Both the position numbers and the translations under genes were made by a program. Below the pieces are notes generated by a model that worked only from the letters and a program-made list of their open reading frames with translations, made no database searches and had not been told where the DNA came from. A stretch of DNA of 64,000 bases, taken from contig JAACJK010000114.1 of assembly GCA_013368325.1 (NCBI GenBank), forward strand, positions 558,001 to 622,000. The letters are read 5' to 3'. How positions within the stretch are numbered: the first letter of the stretch is position 1; every line of letters begins with the position of its first letter. Shown here one piece after another: positions 9,243-19,134 of the stretch. The DNA is from Ephemerocybe angulata. Its lineage: Eukaryota > Basidiomycota > Agaricomycetes > Agaricales > Psathyrellaceae.

Positions 9243-9412
9243 CCTACGTGCCAGTCGGTCCGGTATTCTGGGACTATACAGCGAAGGTTCAATTAGACGC
9301 CCGCCGTCTCGGCGACGGGCGCTCTGGATCGGCCGGGGCAGCCGTGGAAGCCGGCAAATCAAAAGCCGAAAGGGTCCGTGAATTTCGGCGAACGCCGATA
9401 ACACGGGTTTCG

Positions 9413-10026
9413 ATGAACGCTCAGACGCTGGCGACATACGGTTTCGCTCTTGTCCTTCCCCTCCTCTATCTCACCTACCGGCTACATTTCTCGAAACCGA
9501 AACAAGCGCCCGCACCCACAGAATCTCATACGAAACCTCTCAAGCCCATCATGCAAGCGCCCAACGCCGATTTGCTGCCCCCCAAGAACGATCCGTACAC
9601 CGTCGATGAGCTGGCGAAGTATGACGGTAGCGACTCTTCGAAGCCGATTTTGGTTGCGATAAAGGGTAAGTATCGATGTAATCGATGGCATAGTTGCTCT
9701 CATGCAGGCGGTGTAGGCGATATCTTCGACGTCACGAAGAAAAGCGACGTCTACGGACCCGGACGGTCTTATCACATCTTCGCTGGAAAGGATGGGTCGA
9801 GGGGTTTGGGCATGTCGAGCTTGAAGACAGAGCACGCAGTGTCGGACTATACCACTCTCACCGAGTCCGAGATGAAGGTCCTGGACGAATGGCATTCGTT
9901 CTTTTCGTGCGTCACATCTTCTGATATTCTTTGTTCTCTCTGCTCATTGGTCTTCGTTTCCCCTCTAGAAAGCGGTACAACATTGTCGGGAAGGTTGTCG
10001 GCTCGTCGCCAGCAGCGAATATGTAA
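9413..10026 (+). CDS. DAP1: Cytochrome b5-like heme-binding protein, MAPR/Dap1 type
   Basis: Exons 9413-9665, 9717-9906 and 9969-10026 give 166 residues, close to the usual Dap1 length. The N-terminus has one membrane anchor (residues ~5-22, ALVLPLLYLTY). The cytochrome b5-like fold then shows YTVDELAKYDG, PILVAIKGDIFDVT and YGPGRSYHIFAGKDGSRGL, including the tyrosines that in this family contact heme. Members of the family bind heme and support cytochrome P450 enzymes, notably sterol 14-demethylase, at the ER. Intron 1 (51 bp) was set to end at GTGTAG because this restores the family's IKGDIFDV; the earlier CAG would add four residues. The protein ends soon after KRYNIVGKVVG, as family members do. 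The start is the ATG just before the anchor, although an open frame extends upstream. Confidence 0.88.
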
Positions 10027-10326
10027 CTCACCAGCGCTAGAATACCAATATGATTCCTCCGTTTCACGATTCACAATACGCGCCGACCCTTGTAAACAGC
10101 AATTGTATCGGCATCTGCACCGTCTGCTGCCAGCTCACCGCTATCCTCCTCAATCCCCGCAGCGGGGCCACCGCTTGTTCACCCCATTCAGCTTCCTCCG
10201 TTGGCTCACTGACAATGGACACCGCAGTTCGCCTCATTTGGCCTTCACAGCAACGGCCATCCTGATATGAACTCTGGGGAGGAACTTACCTTGCTTTTAG
10301 CACAATTTCTCGCGCCAGGTGCCTGA

Positions 10327-10675
10327 ATGGCTATCATCGCAGTCCTGCTAGACTGTACGTCAGGTGAGCACCCAACGCCGACGACTTTGCTGACTCGCAC
10401 TTTCAGCGATATCCAGACGTAAGTCTTGCAAAACTGACCGCTTTCGAGGCTCGGCGCGGTTTCGATCGAGTTCAGAATTGGCCGCCCTTTTAACGCACTG
10501 CTCGGCGAAACCGGGGAATCCCTGCGGGGAACTTGGAAGTCGCCTCCATGATGCTCCAGGGAGGGGCTTTCCTTCGTCGCCGTCTTTTACACGCCCATCG
10601 CGTGAGGCTCAGAAATCGTTGCCTGACTCGTTGCGAGCTGTGTTGTCAGTGATGCGCTCCCGCTCGGTGGCGTGA
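10327..10675 (+). CDS. Possible small two-exon protein, unknown
   Basis: Joining ATG 10327-10363 to 10407-10675 across a 43-bp intron (GTGAGC ... TTTCAG) gives an uninterrupted 101-residue frame that starts MAIIAVLLDCTS and ends in a Ser/Arg-rich stretch. Nothing in it is recognised. A strong second donor (GTAAGT) lies 12 nt into exon 2, so the true splicing may differ. The only support is the open joint. It could equally be part of the untranslated or intergenic region between DAP1 and the gene at 10877. Confidence 0.22.
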
Positions 10676-10840
10676 AGCGCCAAGAAACCTTTTAGCTTCG
10701 GGAGGTAGTCGTTAACCTTGGGATCACATCAAATGTAACATTGCTTCATCTCTTACAGGATATGCAGGTACGTGTACAGCCCGCCTTCAGCACCGACAAC
10801 GAATGCACGACAGGCGGTGATAGAATCATTTCTTCGTCCT

Positions 10841-10878
10841 CTTCTTCTTCTCCTCCTCCTCCTCCTCCTCCTCCTCCT
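10841..10878. repeat. CTT/TCC trinucleotide tract
   Basis: Three CTT units followed by about nine TCC units, touching the stop codon of the minus-strand gene that ends at 10877. Read on that strand it is a GGA-rich run at the start of the 3' UTR. Confidence 0.85.
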
Positions 10879-11743
10879 ACTCACGCCCCTCCAGCCGCCG
10901 TTCAAACTGGCTCAAAGCCGCCCGGAACCCGATTTGTTGCATTCGCAGAGCAGCCAGGTCCTTACGAAAGTCCGCTTGCTCTTGCTCAAGTTTCTCTGCT
11001 AATCCCTTGATTTCTTCTCCTCGGTTGGCTTGAATGCCAGATCCCGATGCTTGCGCGACAGGACCGTAGCCAGACGTGGCTGGGTGATAGTAAGGTGAGA
11101 TGATCACCTCCGGTACCTCCTGCTTGACCGTGACATTCTTCCTCCTCCGCGCAGCACGACCATCGCGCCCATTCTTCGAAATCGCCTTACCCTTTAGCTT
11201 CGCCCCCACTGGCGCTAGCTCTACAATATCTGCGTCACTGTCGGAGCTATCCACAATCTCCTCGATGATCTGACACTTCCCGCTGTGTAACTTGCAGTCC
11301 CGACATTTCGAGTATACCTTGCCTCCGATTCTGACGCGCTGCACATTCGTCGCCCAGACGCTCCGGTGCTTCTCGACCTCCATACGAAGACACCGGATAC
11401 CCCGCTCCTTACACCTCTCACATGTCCCGTCAGGCCCCATTCGGTCCCAAGTAGCATCGCGCGCATTAAGCTGAAGTTCTTTAGCGCTGGGTCGCTTCCT
11501 CGTCTGCTTCGGGGATTGGGTCTGCGAGTGTGCGACGTTCTTCCGACCACGCTCGGCCTGAGCACGCTCCGCCGCTTTTTCGTCTTCTTCGGCTTTCCGT
11601 TTGAGTTTTTCGAGGTTGGAACGCTGGGAAATGAGTTGGGAGAGGGTCTCCAGCTGGTCCTTCTCCTTCGCTTGGAGCCCCCGGATCTCGGCGTCGATCT
11701 CCTCGGGCGAGCCTTGAAACGCCTGACGACTTGAAGTGGGCAT
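10877..11743 (-). CDS. Cysteine-cluster protein 1 (long-linker Zn2Cys6-like family)
   Basis: A single exon of 288 residues. ATG 11743 (MPTSSRQAF) was chosen over 11848 because the third family member also begins MPATRSRKS just before its coiled coil. Layout: predicted coiled coil ~12-62; basic QTRKR; cysteine domain with C108-x2-C-x6-C118, a 28-residue linker, then C147-x2-C-x6-C157; an acidic stretch, SDSDADIVEL; basic ARRRKN; and a second coiled coil ~250-288. The two half-sites have the spacing of Zn2Cys6 halves, but the linker is far longer than the usual 5-12 residues. A nuclear DNA-binding dimer is a reasonable guess, not shown. It is the first of three same-strand neighbours of the family. 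Confidence 0.8.
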   Translation of the reverse strand: MPTSSRQAFQGSPEEIDAEIRGLQAKEKDQLETLSQLISQRSNLEKLKRKAEEDEKAAERAQAERGRKNVAHSQTQSPKQTRKRPSAKELQLNARDATWDRMGPDGTCERCKERGIRCLRMEVEKHRSVWATNVQRVRIGGKVYSKCRDCKLHSGKCQIIEEIVDSSDSDADIVELAPVGAKLKGKAISKNGRDGRAARRRKNVTVKQEVPEVIISPYYHPATSGYGPVAQASGSGIQANRGEEIKGLAEKLEQEQADFRKDLAALRMQQIGFRAALSQFERRLEGRE

Positions 11744-12118
11744 ATTTGTACAGGGATAGCTGGGGGGAGGCGTGAGCTTGAAGTAAAAGCAGGCTGATGA
11801 GGTGGGAAGGCAAGGAGATGGAAGATGCCCAGGTAGGAACATATTCATCTACCTCCAACGGGCCTCGCTAATCGATGGAAGACTAGATGACAGCCCGACG
11901 GAGCCGGCTGTTGTCGTTCCTGGAAGTCCATGGGACAATTTGAATAGGGATAGTGCGCACCCATCTAACGGTTCAAAGTTGCGTGATACCTGGTTCCATT
12001 AGGGTCGACCTGAGCGTAAACTAGGCGCCTCAAGGACGCGTCGTATTCGTGTGCAATCTGGAGTAAATTAAGGTCGGGTGACTATTGGGATTCAACGAAA
12101 GTAGGGTCCATCGTGCCA
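11744..12118. other. Intergenic between cysteine-cluster genes 1 and 2
   Basis: 375 bp. Holds the promoter of the 10877-11743 gene and the 3' end of the next. One TAGGCGCC motif at 12022-12029. No other feature seen. Confidence 0.6.
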
Positions 12119-12955
12119 CTAAAGATACTCGAGGCCTCCATCGTCGTCGAAGCTATCGCCAGACGGGCGCTCCAAATGGGCGAGGGCCACCCACAGGTCC
12201 CTCTGAGCCTCCCTCTGCGCGTCCAGCTCAGCACGAATAAATTCATGGTGCTTTTCCAACACCCTAAGTCGACCCTCCGCATTGCCCAAGTTCGTGCTGT
12301 GTTTCGATTTTAGAGCCCGGGCCGTTGTTTTGGAGCTTGATGCGACTGCGTTAGCCTGTCGAGTATGAGTTTGGCATCGGGCTGGAGGGACACTATGGAG
12401 AAACATTTCGGGGGCCTCTTCCTTTGGCTTCAGGTTGGCGCTAGCCGTCTCGATCCTCCGCCACTTCCACAAAGGTCGCCCGCCAATATTCACCAGCTCA
12501 ACAGAGTCCTCCCTCATCCGCTCCCTCTTTATCCGGGCACTTGTAACATCGCAGGCTCCCTGTGCAGCGTCCTCCAATTCCTCGCCCTCCGAGTCTTCAT
12601 CACCATTCCTCCCTATGATCTCGCATTTCCTTCCCCGAATCCTACACTCCTCGCACCTCGAGTAGAACTTGTCGCCAACCAGCACTCTCTGTGCATTCGG
12701 AGCATTTGTGGCTTGATTCACGTCGGTGTGTATTGCTCGAAAGCACCGGACGCCAAACTGCCTGCACTTGTCGCAGGTCGCGGTGTCGTCCATCCGTTCC
12801 CAGCTGACATCGAGGTACGCCTGCCTCGCTTTCCACTGCCTATGCCTCTCCCTTTTCCTCTCCTTTGCCGTAGTATCCTTGGTTCTGAGTCGTTCAGTTG
12901 GATGGTTGTCCTCTTCTTCCGGCTTGATTCGTTCGGTCGGCGGTTGGTTTAGCAT
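12119..12955 (-). CDS. Cysteine-cluster protein 2 (long-linker Zn2Cys6-like family)
   Basis: The 278 residues from ATG 12955 form one exon. After a basic region (KERKRERHRQ) comes the conserved Trp (SWERM) and the cluster C61-x2-C-x6-C71, a 29-residue linker, then C101-x2-C-x6-C111. A C-terminal coiled coil (~215-260) and an acidic tail ending DDDGGLEYL follow. That tail resembles the end of the family member at 27489. The frame stays open upstream of ATG 12955 to a good acceptor (CCCCCCAG) at about 13050, with a donor-like GTCGAC 46 bp before it, so an upstream exon may add residues. No clear alternative Met was found. Confidence 0.75.
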   Translation of the reverse strand: MLNQPPTERIKPEEEDNHPTERLRTKDTTAKERKRERHRQWKARQAYLDVSWERMDDTATCDKCRQFGVRCFRAIHTDVNQATNAPNAQRVLVGDKFYSRCEECRIRGRKCEIIGRNGDEDSEGEELEDAAQGACDVTSARIKRERMREDSVELVNIGGRPLWKWRRIETASANLKPKEEAPEMFLHSVPPARCQTHTRQANAVASSSKTTARALKSKHSTNLGNAEGRLRVLEKHHEFIRAELDAQREAQRDLWVALAHLERPSGDSFDDDGGLEYL

Positions 12956-13434
12956 CGACGCGCGCGCGTCGCCTTGCGAGTCGGGCGAAGCGTGGCCAAT
13001 GTCAGAAATATCGATGGTTTCTGTGGCAGATTGAGCTTTTTCCTGGGGGGTAGGCAGGAAGATAAGTTAAGGCACGGACAAGTCGACCTGCGCTTCGAAT
13101 TCCCTTATGCTCCTAAGCTCACAGGGGCACGCATCGCGCTTGTATCACCAGGTACGACGGTATATCAAGTAGGTAATGTGCCCCTGTGTAGCCTTACGAA
13201 TGCCCAATTTCGCTTAGATTTTGGATGGATGTTGGAGATTGGGCGCACAGGGTTGCCACATGGTGTATTGGATTCTCGGACCTCATGGTTCATTCAATAC
13301 AGCACGATGTGATGCGGCTCTCGATCGACAGGTCCACTCTCGTCATGAGCGGTTGGGGTTTCATTGAGATTTCCAGAAATGTAGATCCCCGGTCAGAAAG
13401 ATAAGAACCATCCGTGTTTCCGTAACTCAGGTTA
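12956..13434. other. Upstream region of cysteine-cluster gene 2
   Basis: Possible 5' exon and intron of the 12119-12955 gene at about 13000-13100. Nothing else supported. Confidence 0.4.
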
Positions 13435-13783
13435 CTGTACCATTTCGATCACTTAGACAGGGGGTCTGACTGCTGACGTTTTGGAATTTAGACAAGGAGG
13501 ACCCTGACTGCTGACTTCTTCAAATTTAGACAAACGCGAAAAGGATTCTAAGGGAAATGTGAGTGGGTTTTACGACTTGATTGTATGACTGGCCTGTCTT
13601 TGCTCTGTATTCACCCCATTCCCTCTGGAAGATGCTCGAGGAAAAATTTAAAGAAAATAGGTAAAGAAATCATATATTTTCAGATTTAGACAGTATGGCT
13701 GCTGACTGCTGACACGACCGGAATTTGGACTAGACAAGGGGGGTGCTGACTGCTGACATGTCTAAGTGATCGAAATGGTACAG
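13435..13783. mobile_element. Small terminal-inverted-repeat element (MITE 3), TA duplication
   Basis: A 349-bp element flanked by TA. Counting the TA, 13433-13459 and 13759-13785 are perfect 27-bp inverted repeats beginning TACTGTACCATTTC. A TA target and CTGT terminus suggest the Tc1/mariner group, which is tentative. Inside are four copies of a ~28-bp module (TTAGACA, then a G-rich spacer, then CTGACTGCTGAC) at about 13452, 13487, 13685 and 13730. All four face the same way although the element ends are inverted. There is no transposase. It lies between two cysteine-cluster genes. Confidence 0.82.
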
Positions 13784-13922
13784 TATCACAAATCACCGCC
13801 AATTGAAAATAAGCGCCCATTTTCCGACGATGTACGATTGTTATCAAACGTTCGGAACGCATAGCGGATTTCTGCATGAGCAGCTAGTAGTAGTACATTT
13901 AATGACAATAGAATAATATATC

Positions 13923-14774
13923 TCAGTTCTTTCTCTCCAAGCGGGTGATGGCCGCGAGAATTTTCTTCTGAGTCCTGCTTTGGGCTTCTTGAGCGGTCCT
14001 CATCACTGCTTGCTGCTGAGCGAGCCTCTGGACGGTTTCTTCGACTGTTTGGAGATGCTTGGTGTACTCATTTTGGGAATCTTGCTTCGAGCTCGCGTTC
14101 TAGAATAGAAGTATTCCGGGTAAGGAAAAATTCGCAGACTAATACATTCTTGAACTTACCTGGGTTGCGGCGCTGCTAGCTGTCCTCTGAATCTTAGAAG
14201 GCCTCGTCTCCATCGGGTTGGTGCCTTCTTTTCGTTGTTTCTTTGCTGGAGGAGGCGCAGGCACAGAGTTATAGCCCAATACAGTGGTCTGCTCCAGCTC
14301 GATCAAGTCGCATTTCCTCCCGCGGTGCTTGCATTCCTGGCAACGAGAGAACAGGGTGTACCCATCCGCCACCTCCGGAATATCAAGCGCTCGTTTCTCA
14401 ACCTCACTTTGGATAGCTCTGTAGCACCCAATCTCCCTCTCCTTGCAGTTCCCACAAGTCGCCTGCGCATCCATCAGCATCCATGAAATATCTGGGTTGG
14501 TGAGGACCTTCTCCTTCCACACGCGGCGTCCGCGTGCAGCCGACCGAGGCGCCTCGCCCATGGTCGTGTAATCCTTCTTCTTCCTTATCAGCGCAGTGCG
14601 TTGTTCAACGTTATCCCTCTCCTCAGCTAGACGCTTCATCTCCTTCATGTTCTCTATCAGGGTGGCCAATTCGGCCAAGGCCTGCGTACTGGCTCGTTCC
14701 TTGAGCTGGAGGACCTCGATCTCAGAGTGGAGGTCCTGGGCGGATTGAGACTTGCGGCTTCGAGTGGCGGGCAT
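13923..14774 (-). CDS. Cysteine-cluster protein 3 (long-linker Zn2Cys6-like family)
   Basis: Two exons, 14774-14160 and 14099-13923, joined across a 60-bp intron (GTAAGT ... TTCTAG), give 263 residues. Layout: coiled coil ~12-66; basic ARGRRVWKEK; conserved Trp (ISWML); cluster C107-x2-C-x6-C117, 27-residue linker, C145-x2-C-x6-C155; a short basic segment (KKQRK); and a C-terminal coiled coil encoded mainly by exon 2 (VEETVQRLAQQQ to TRLERKN). Two coiled coils flanking the cysteine domain match protein 1. Met codons at 14813 and 14846 could add residues, but 14774 gives the shared MPATR/MPTSS start. It is transcribed away from the MYND gene at 15450. Confidence 0.8.
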
Positions 14775-15449
14775 ATCGTTGGGGTGCGAACCGGGGTTAG
14801 AGCTCGACTGCATTTTATAAAGGTACACTCCGCAGCTCTTCAACAACGAGGGGCAAACTTAGCCTTTTGAATGGAATTCTGTTGAACATTGGAAGACACC
14901 AGAAATAGAAGGAAGGGTGTCGATCGAGAGTTTCCAAGTGGCGTTGTACCTCGGGTATGTGACTGCTGACCATATAGAGTCCTATATTCTGAAAGGACAA
15001 CTACTGTGAATTGAGCCGGGATGAGCGAGGCTAGGAAAGCCATCGGGAAGTGCCATCGGTATGATCGTCTTTATTCTTTTTTGCACCACTTCAGCCTACC
15101 AACAGGATAGAAAACAGGTCTACTTGTCTACACGAAGGAATCCGAGTCAAGTGCAACTCGGAGTGCCGGCGTTGCCGCGAATCGAATTCCCAGGGTCCAA
15201 ACAGCACCGGCGTCTAACTGAGCATTTGCAACTTCAAGCTAAAAGAATCAGAGGGATGAGTAGACATACTTCACTTATTCCAAAGGATGATACCTACGGC
15301 GTGAATACGAGGAGAGATCGCTGAAAGGGATCGTCATCTAAGGTCAGCTAACATTTATAGTGGTTAAACCCAGATTGAATCTCCGTTCGACGAAGATCAG
15401 CGCGTTGTTTCACTTGTTGGCTTGATTGCTTCCTACTACCACGACCCAA
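14775..15449. promoter_or_regulatory. Divergent promoter region between cysteine-cluster gene 3 and MYND copy B
   Basis: 675 bp between outward-facing start codons. It contains one further GACTGCTGAC copy (about 14951), the same decamer as in MITE 3. No gene is supported here. The promoter role is inferred from gene orientation only. Confidence 0.45.
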
Positions 15450-17755
15450 ATGCCTCGGTTTGAGTTGGATCGCCTCGACACTGATTCAGCGGCTCGAGTT
15501 TACAGGTGTCGTAGGCGTGACAAGGTACTCCAGCGGGCCCTATTTCGACTTGGAAACCTTGTTTGACGAAGATTTACAGCTACTGGAGACTGCCCGCCAG
15601 AATCTATACTCTCCTAGCACTACGAACCCCCTTGCCGCCTACCTCGCGGAAGAGCACGACTATGAACTGCTGGAAGAGATCCTCCGACCTCTTGATCCCT
15701 CCTTGATTCCCGACTACGCGCTTCCATCGCGTGGTCGTCAACCTCTGGAAACCCCGGAACGAAAGAGGACGACAGCGGCCATAGGGGCACTCTATAAGGC
15801 TGCGCCCTTGTTCAAAACCCTCCTGCACGCACCGTCGTCCGACGCACTGAACACATACTCAAACAGATGTCTCGAAATTTGGCTTGAGGCTTGGCCCGGA
15901 GTTGCTAGGTGGATTACCTACGTGTTCATGAATGCCTCCAGAATGGAACATCCCGAGGACCTCATCGCTGAGTGTACGGACATTCTGACTGCAACCACCG
16001 CGAGCGCAACATTGGGGGCAGTAAACCCATTAAAAGAAGCGATAGGTCTGATGCCATGCACCGTCGATATCCTCTTCATTCTCTTGGGTCAAGTTGACTA
16101 TAGCACAGGAACTTACAGAGTCGTACAAGATGTGGATACTGAGCGATGTGCGCTCATGGAGACATTGGGCTTTTTTATCGGGAACATCGACTTTGCCAAT
16201 GCAATCGAGTCGCGGTTGTGCTCTGTCACCCGCACCACCAGGCGCGCGCTCGTCGCAGCCCTTGTCAACCGTGCGCCCCAGTTCGTCTCCATTTCCGAGG
16301 GCGACCGCATCATTGGTATCGCCAAGTCAATCAGGCTTCTCAGCCAGTCTGTGTCGTACCTTGCGGAGAGTAATGAGCTCTGGAAGGAGTTTCAGAAACA
16401 AGAATTTCTTCACAAGTACACCGCGGCGTGTGCGTCTCTCGCGGAAATGGCCCTCGCGCGCAACATCACCGATGCGGGCTTTTGGAAGGCCCTCTCCAGC
16501 ACTACGCTTATATTGCTTCTCGGTGCTGTGTTATGGACCTCCGACCCAGCGGCGGCGCTCGCTGAGGCTTTTGAGGCCGGCCTCTTTCTCTGCATGGTGC
16601 GATGTCTTCCTTACGGAGCTGAGCACCGCCCCCCAGACCCACGCTATTTCCTCCCTCCTGGCGATGTCCTTCCCTATATGATGGTTCGGAAAGTCTTCGA
16701 CGTTATCTGGAAGCGAGGCGATCTGGAGCACTTCCTTCATCGGCGGGACTTGCCGGAGGCAGTGGAAGCGGCCTGTCAAGAATATGGGACAGTTCTCGGC
16801 ATCGCACACGAAGTCCATATCTCCCGGCGAGACACGCCCATATCCATCTGTTCCAACTTGAATGTGGGTATAGTAGCTTCGCCTCAAAGTTGTATTCTAT
16901 TCTCCATATACTGACTCCCTGCGGAAGCACAGTACATCGCCTCTCGGCACTGATCATCCATCTGGACCCCGGGATTTCAAGACGTGTAGCAAGTGCCACG
17001 TTGTAATGTACTGCTCCAAGTCTTGTCAAGAGGAAGACTGGGCTGCGCTACACAAGCGAGAATGCAAGGAAGTTAGAGCGCGACAATATCTACGTATGTT
17101 TCCTCACCCTATCCTTCCTAGTCCTTCGTCATGAAGCCTTCAGCTGAGCGCTGACCTCTGTCCCCTTCAGATCCGCGAATGAAAGCAACTCTGCACTCCG
17201 TCGCGTTGAAGATGGAGTACATCGCTCATCTGGAATACGCCGTAAACGCGAACACAATGGGCACGGGACCCAAAATCGCCATTCCAGCGCGTAAGACACG
17301 ACCCGGCCAGCCATTCGAGAAAGCCCTACCCATCCTCGTCTTTGACTTTGCGAGGTATCCACCCGGTCCCCCTCAGCTCCCCGGGGGTGGTGTCGGGGTG
17401 AGCTTGGACACTACATCACTGGATCAGGAGTGGGGCGAACGCATCGAGCGCTGCATTGCGGCTACTGAGGAGGACATCTTCTATCGTGGTGCTCAAGGTG
17501 TTGGGTTTGTGGAAAGCACGTTTCCCCTGGATCATCTCAATCGTTTGTTCGTGTTTGCCAAGATCAGACTAGATGAGGAGGCGCCGGAGGGGTGGAAGTG
17601 GAAAGTTGTTGCGAGCGTGTTTCGCGTTGGGTGAGTAGGGTTATTCGATGATATCCCTTGCGATTCCCATTGCTTTACACAGGAAACAGCCGGTCCTGAT
17701 GGGCCCAGACGAGAGCCGTTTCACTGATGTCATGAACGGCCAGCGCAATATCTAA
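15450..17755 (+). CDS. MYND-type zinc-finger protein, copy B
   Basis: Five exons: 15450-15524, 15580-16863, 16928-17093, 17171-17630 and 17683-17755, giving 685 residues. All joints keep frame and have GT..AG ends (intron 2 ends AAG). A long helical N-terminal region of unknown function (~26-450) precedes a MYND finger: C473-S-K-C476, YC482S, C486Q, DW, H495 and C499. The usual first C-x2-C is replaced by C449-S-N-L-N-H454, split by intron 2 at exactly the same residue as in copy C. MYND fingers bind proline-rich peptides, so this is probably an adaptor. The C-terminal region (ALKMEYIAHLEYAVNA) is also shared with copy C. ATG 15450 was chosen because copy A starts identically (MP...) and shares intron 1. 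Confidence 0.85.
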
Positions 17756-18120
17756 GCCTCATCTTAGTGCGGATGGCAGGTCGCAGGTCAAATAATGGAC
17801 AACTTCGAACTTCATCAAATGTCTTAGTAGATTGCATTCACCACCAACAATAGGTCAAATTTGTAGACGGGCGCTTCGCGTGCCTCAGTGATGTTAAGCG
17901 CCATCAGCTTCTAACTAGTAGGACGAGCTACGTGATGGATCATGAATTGCGAGCAAATCTGGGATCCCTTTCGCAATCGAGTCCTCTCATAGCTCTTCAC
18001 AAACTCCTTGGTATCCCATAAACGAAGTATGGGGTAGGATGAAAAACTACGCCGTACGGCGTACATAGAATAAATTGCATTAACACTAAGCGCGGTGGAT
18101 CTGGGGTAGTTGGAAAGTTT
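17756..18120. other. Intergenic between convergent genes
   Basis: 365 bp holding the two 3' ends. One TAAGCGCC motif at 17895-17902. Nothing else seen. Confidence 0.6.
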
Positions 18121-19134
18121 CTAAACATGGACTGCAGTTATCCATCCGTCGGGGTGGATGGTAAAAAATGCACCCTCATAATATAGCATTCCGAACTCTT
18201 CCAGTGAGCCATCCTCTGTTGGGCTTAGCACTACCGTATCAAGCACAAAAGAAGATGTTGAGGTCGGCACAGTAGCAGAGGAAGGTAGGCGCAAGCCGTT
18301 GCTGGGAGCGTTGGTAGTGTGGTGGTTTTCTTCTCCAGGAATTGGGGTAGGTGTCGGGACTGGAATGGGGGCAGTTTTGTTTTCGTTTTCCATCTCGACG
18401 TCTTCTGCCATCAGCGGACTTGAGACTGCTTCGTTTTCGCTTTCCAGCACGACATCTACCATTGGCGGGGTTTCAACTGCTTCATCTTCGCTCTCCAGCT
18501 CAACATCTCCCATTGTCGGTGTTGTGACTGCTTCGCTTTCGCTCTCCGTCCTGACATCATCTACCATCGCAATCGGCACCGGGACTCTAGCAAGCACGCG
18601 ATGGGGTGTAGGTCTTGGAGCGTCCGGATCTTCCGGATCGAGGAGATCATTAATTGAAGGGAATTGCCATGGGACGGGGTACGCAGCCTCCAAAGCGGGA
18701 TAGTTGCTCAGATCCACCGGATTCCCATCATAGAACATAGGGATACTCTCAGGGCCGAAAAACTCTGCCCACCCCGCCTTATAATGTTTTTTGATAAAGG
18801 TATTGTAGTGGCGCGAGTTCTTGTACGCGAAGTAGAGGCGGTACCCAAACCGGAGGAAGCCTATGTCTGGAAGAGGCTCCCACTCGGTGTCGTCGCAATC
18901 GCAGGCCTTGTTCGCGTGGTGTTGCTCGTGAGATTGCAAGACGCCGCCGTCCCTGCGATTTTCGGATTGCTTTCTAAGAAACTCGAGCCGGTGCGCGCAA
19001 GCGGGGGAATACGAACGTTTTGTACAGGTACAGGCCTGTGAGCACCACTGGGCCTCCTCGATTCTTGGTGTGGCAAGTGTGCGGGCATAGCTTGATGTTT
19101 CGCACCATTCTGAGGTAGATATGGATAAGGGAAG
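18121..19134 (-). CDS. Unknown protein with acidic repeats; 5' exon not found
   Basis: The open frame runs from an acceptor-like TTGACAG at 19135 to the stop at 18121 (337 codons) with no early ATG, so the start must lie in an upstream exon I could not place. The first part is Cys-rich (EWCETSS, QWCSQACTCTKRSY, CAHRLEFL) and may bind metal. A conserved-looking block (GFLRFGYRLYFAYKNSRHY ... WQFPSINDLL) follows. Then come four imperfect ~17-residue acidic repeats of the form DVELESEDEAV-TPPM, a Pro/Thr-rich linker and a hydrophobic C-terminus (LYYEGAFFTIHPDGWI). No family was recognised. The acidic repeats suggest a disordered interaction region. Confidence 0.55.
   Translation of the reverse strand, partial: LPLSISTSEWCETSSYARTLATPRIEEAQWCSQACTCTKRSYSPACAHRLEFLRKQSENRRDGGVLQSHEQHHANKACDCDDTEWEPLPDIGFLRFGYRLYFAYKNSRHYNTFIKKHYKAGWAEFFGPESIPMFYDGNPVDLSNYPALEAAYPVPWQFPSINDLLDPEDPDAPRPTPHRVLARVPVPIAMVDDVRTESESEAVTTPTMGDVELESEDEAVETPPMVDVVLESENEAVSSPLMAEDVEMENENKTAPIPVPTPTPIPGEENHHTTNAPSNGLRLPSSATVPTSTSSFVLDTVVLSPTEDGSLEEFGMLYYEGAFFTIHPDGWITAVHV

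Larger units (their letters stand above)
8255..9412. other. Intergenic, no supported gene
   Basis: Contains a (GT)n tract and a heptamer array (listed separately). A minus-strand open frame at 9145-8942 encodes a mostly hydrophobic 67-residue stretch, but it has no convincing start, family or splice partner and is not called. The right part is the promoter of the DAP1-type gene. Confidence 0.5.

Noticed and set aside
8889..9437. Minus-strand 182-codon ORF upstream of DAP1
   Set aside because: No family features and it overlaps the DAP1 start region on the other strand. An alternative frame (9145-8942) is equally unsupported.
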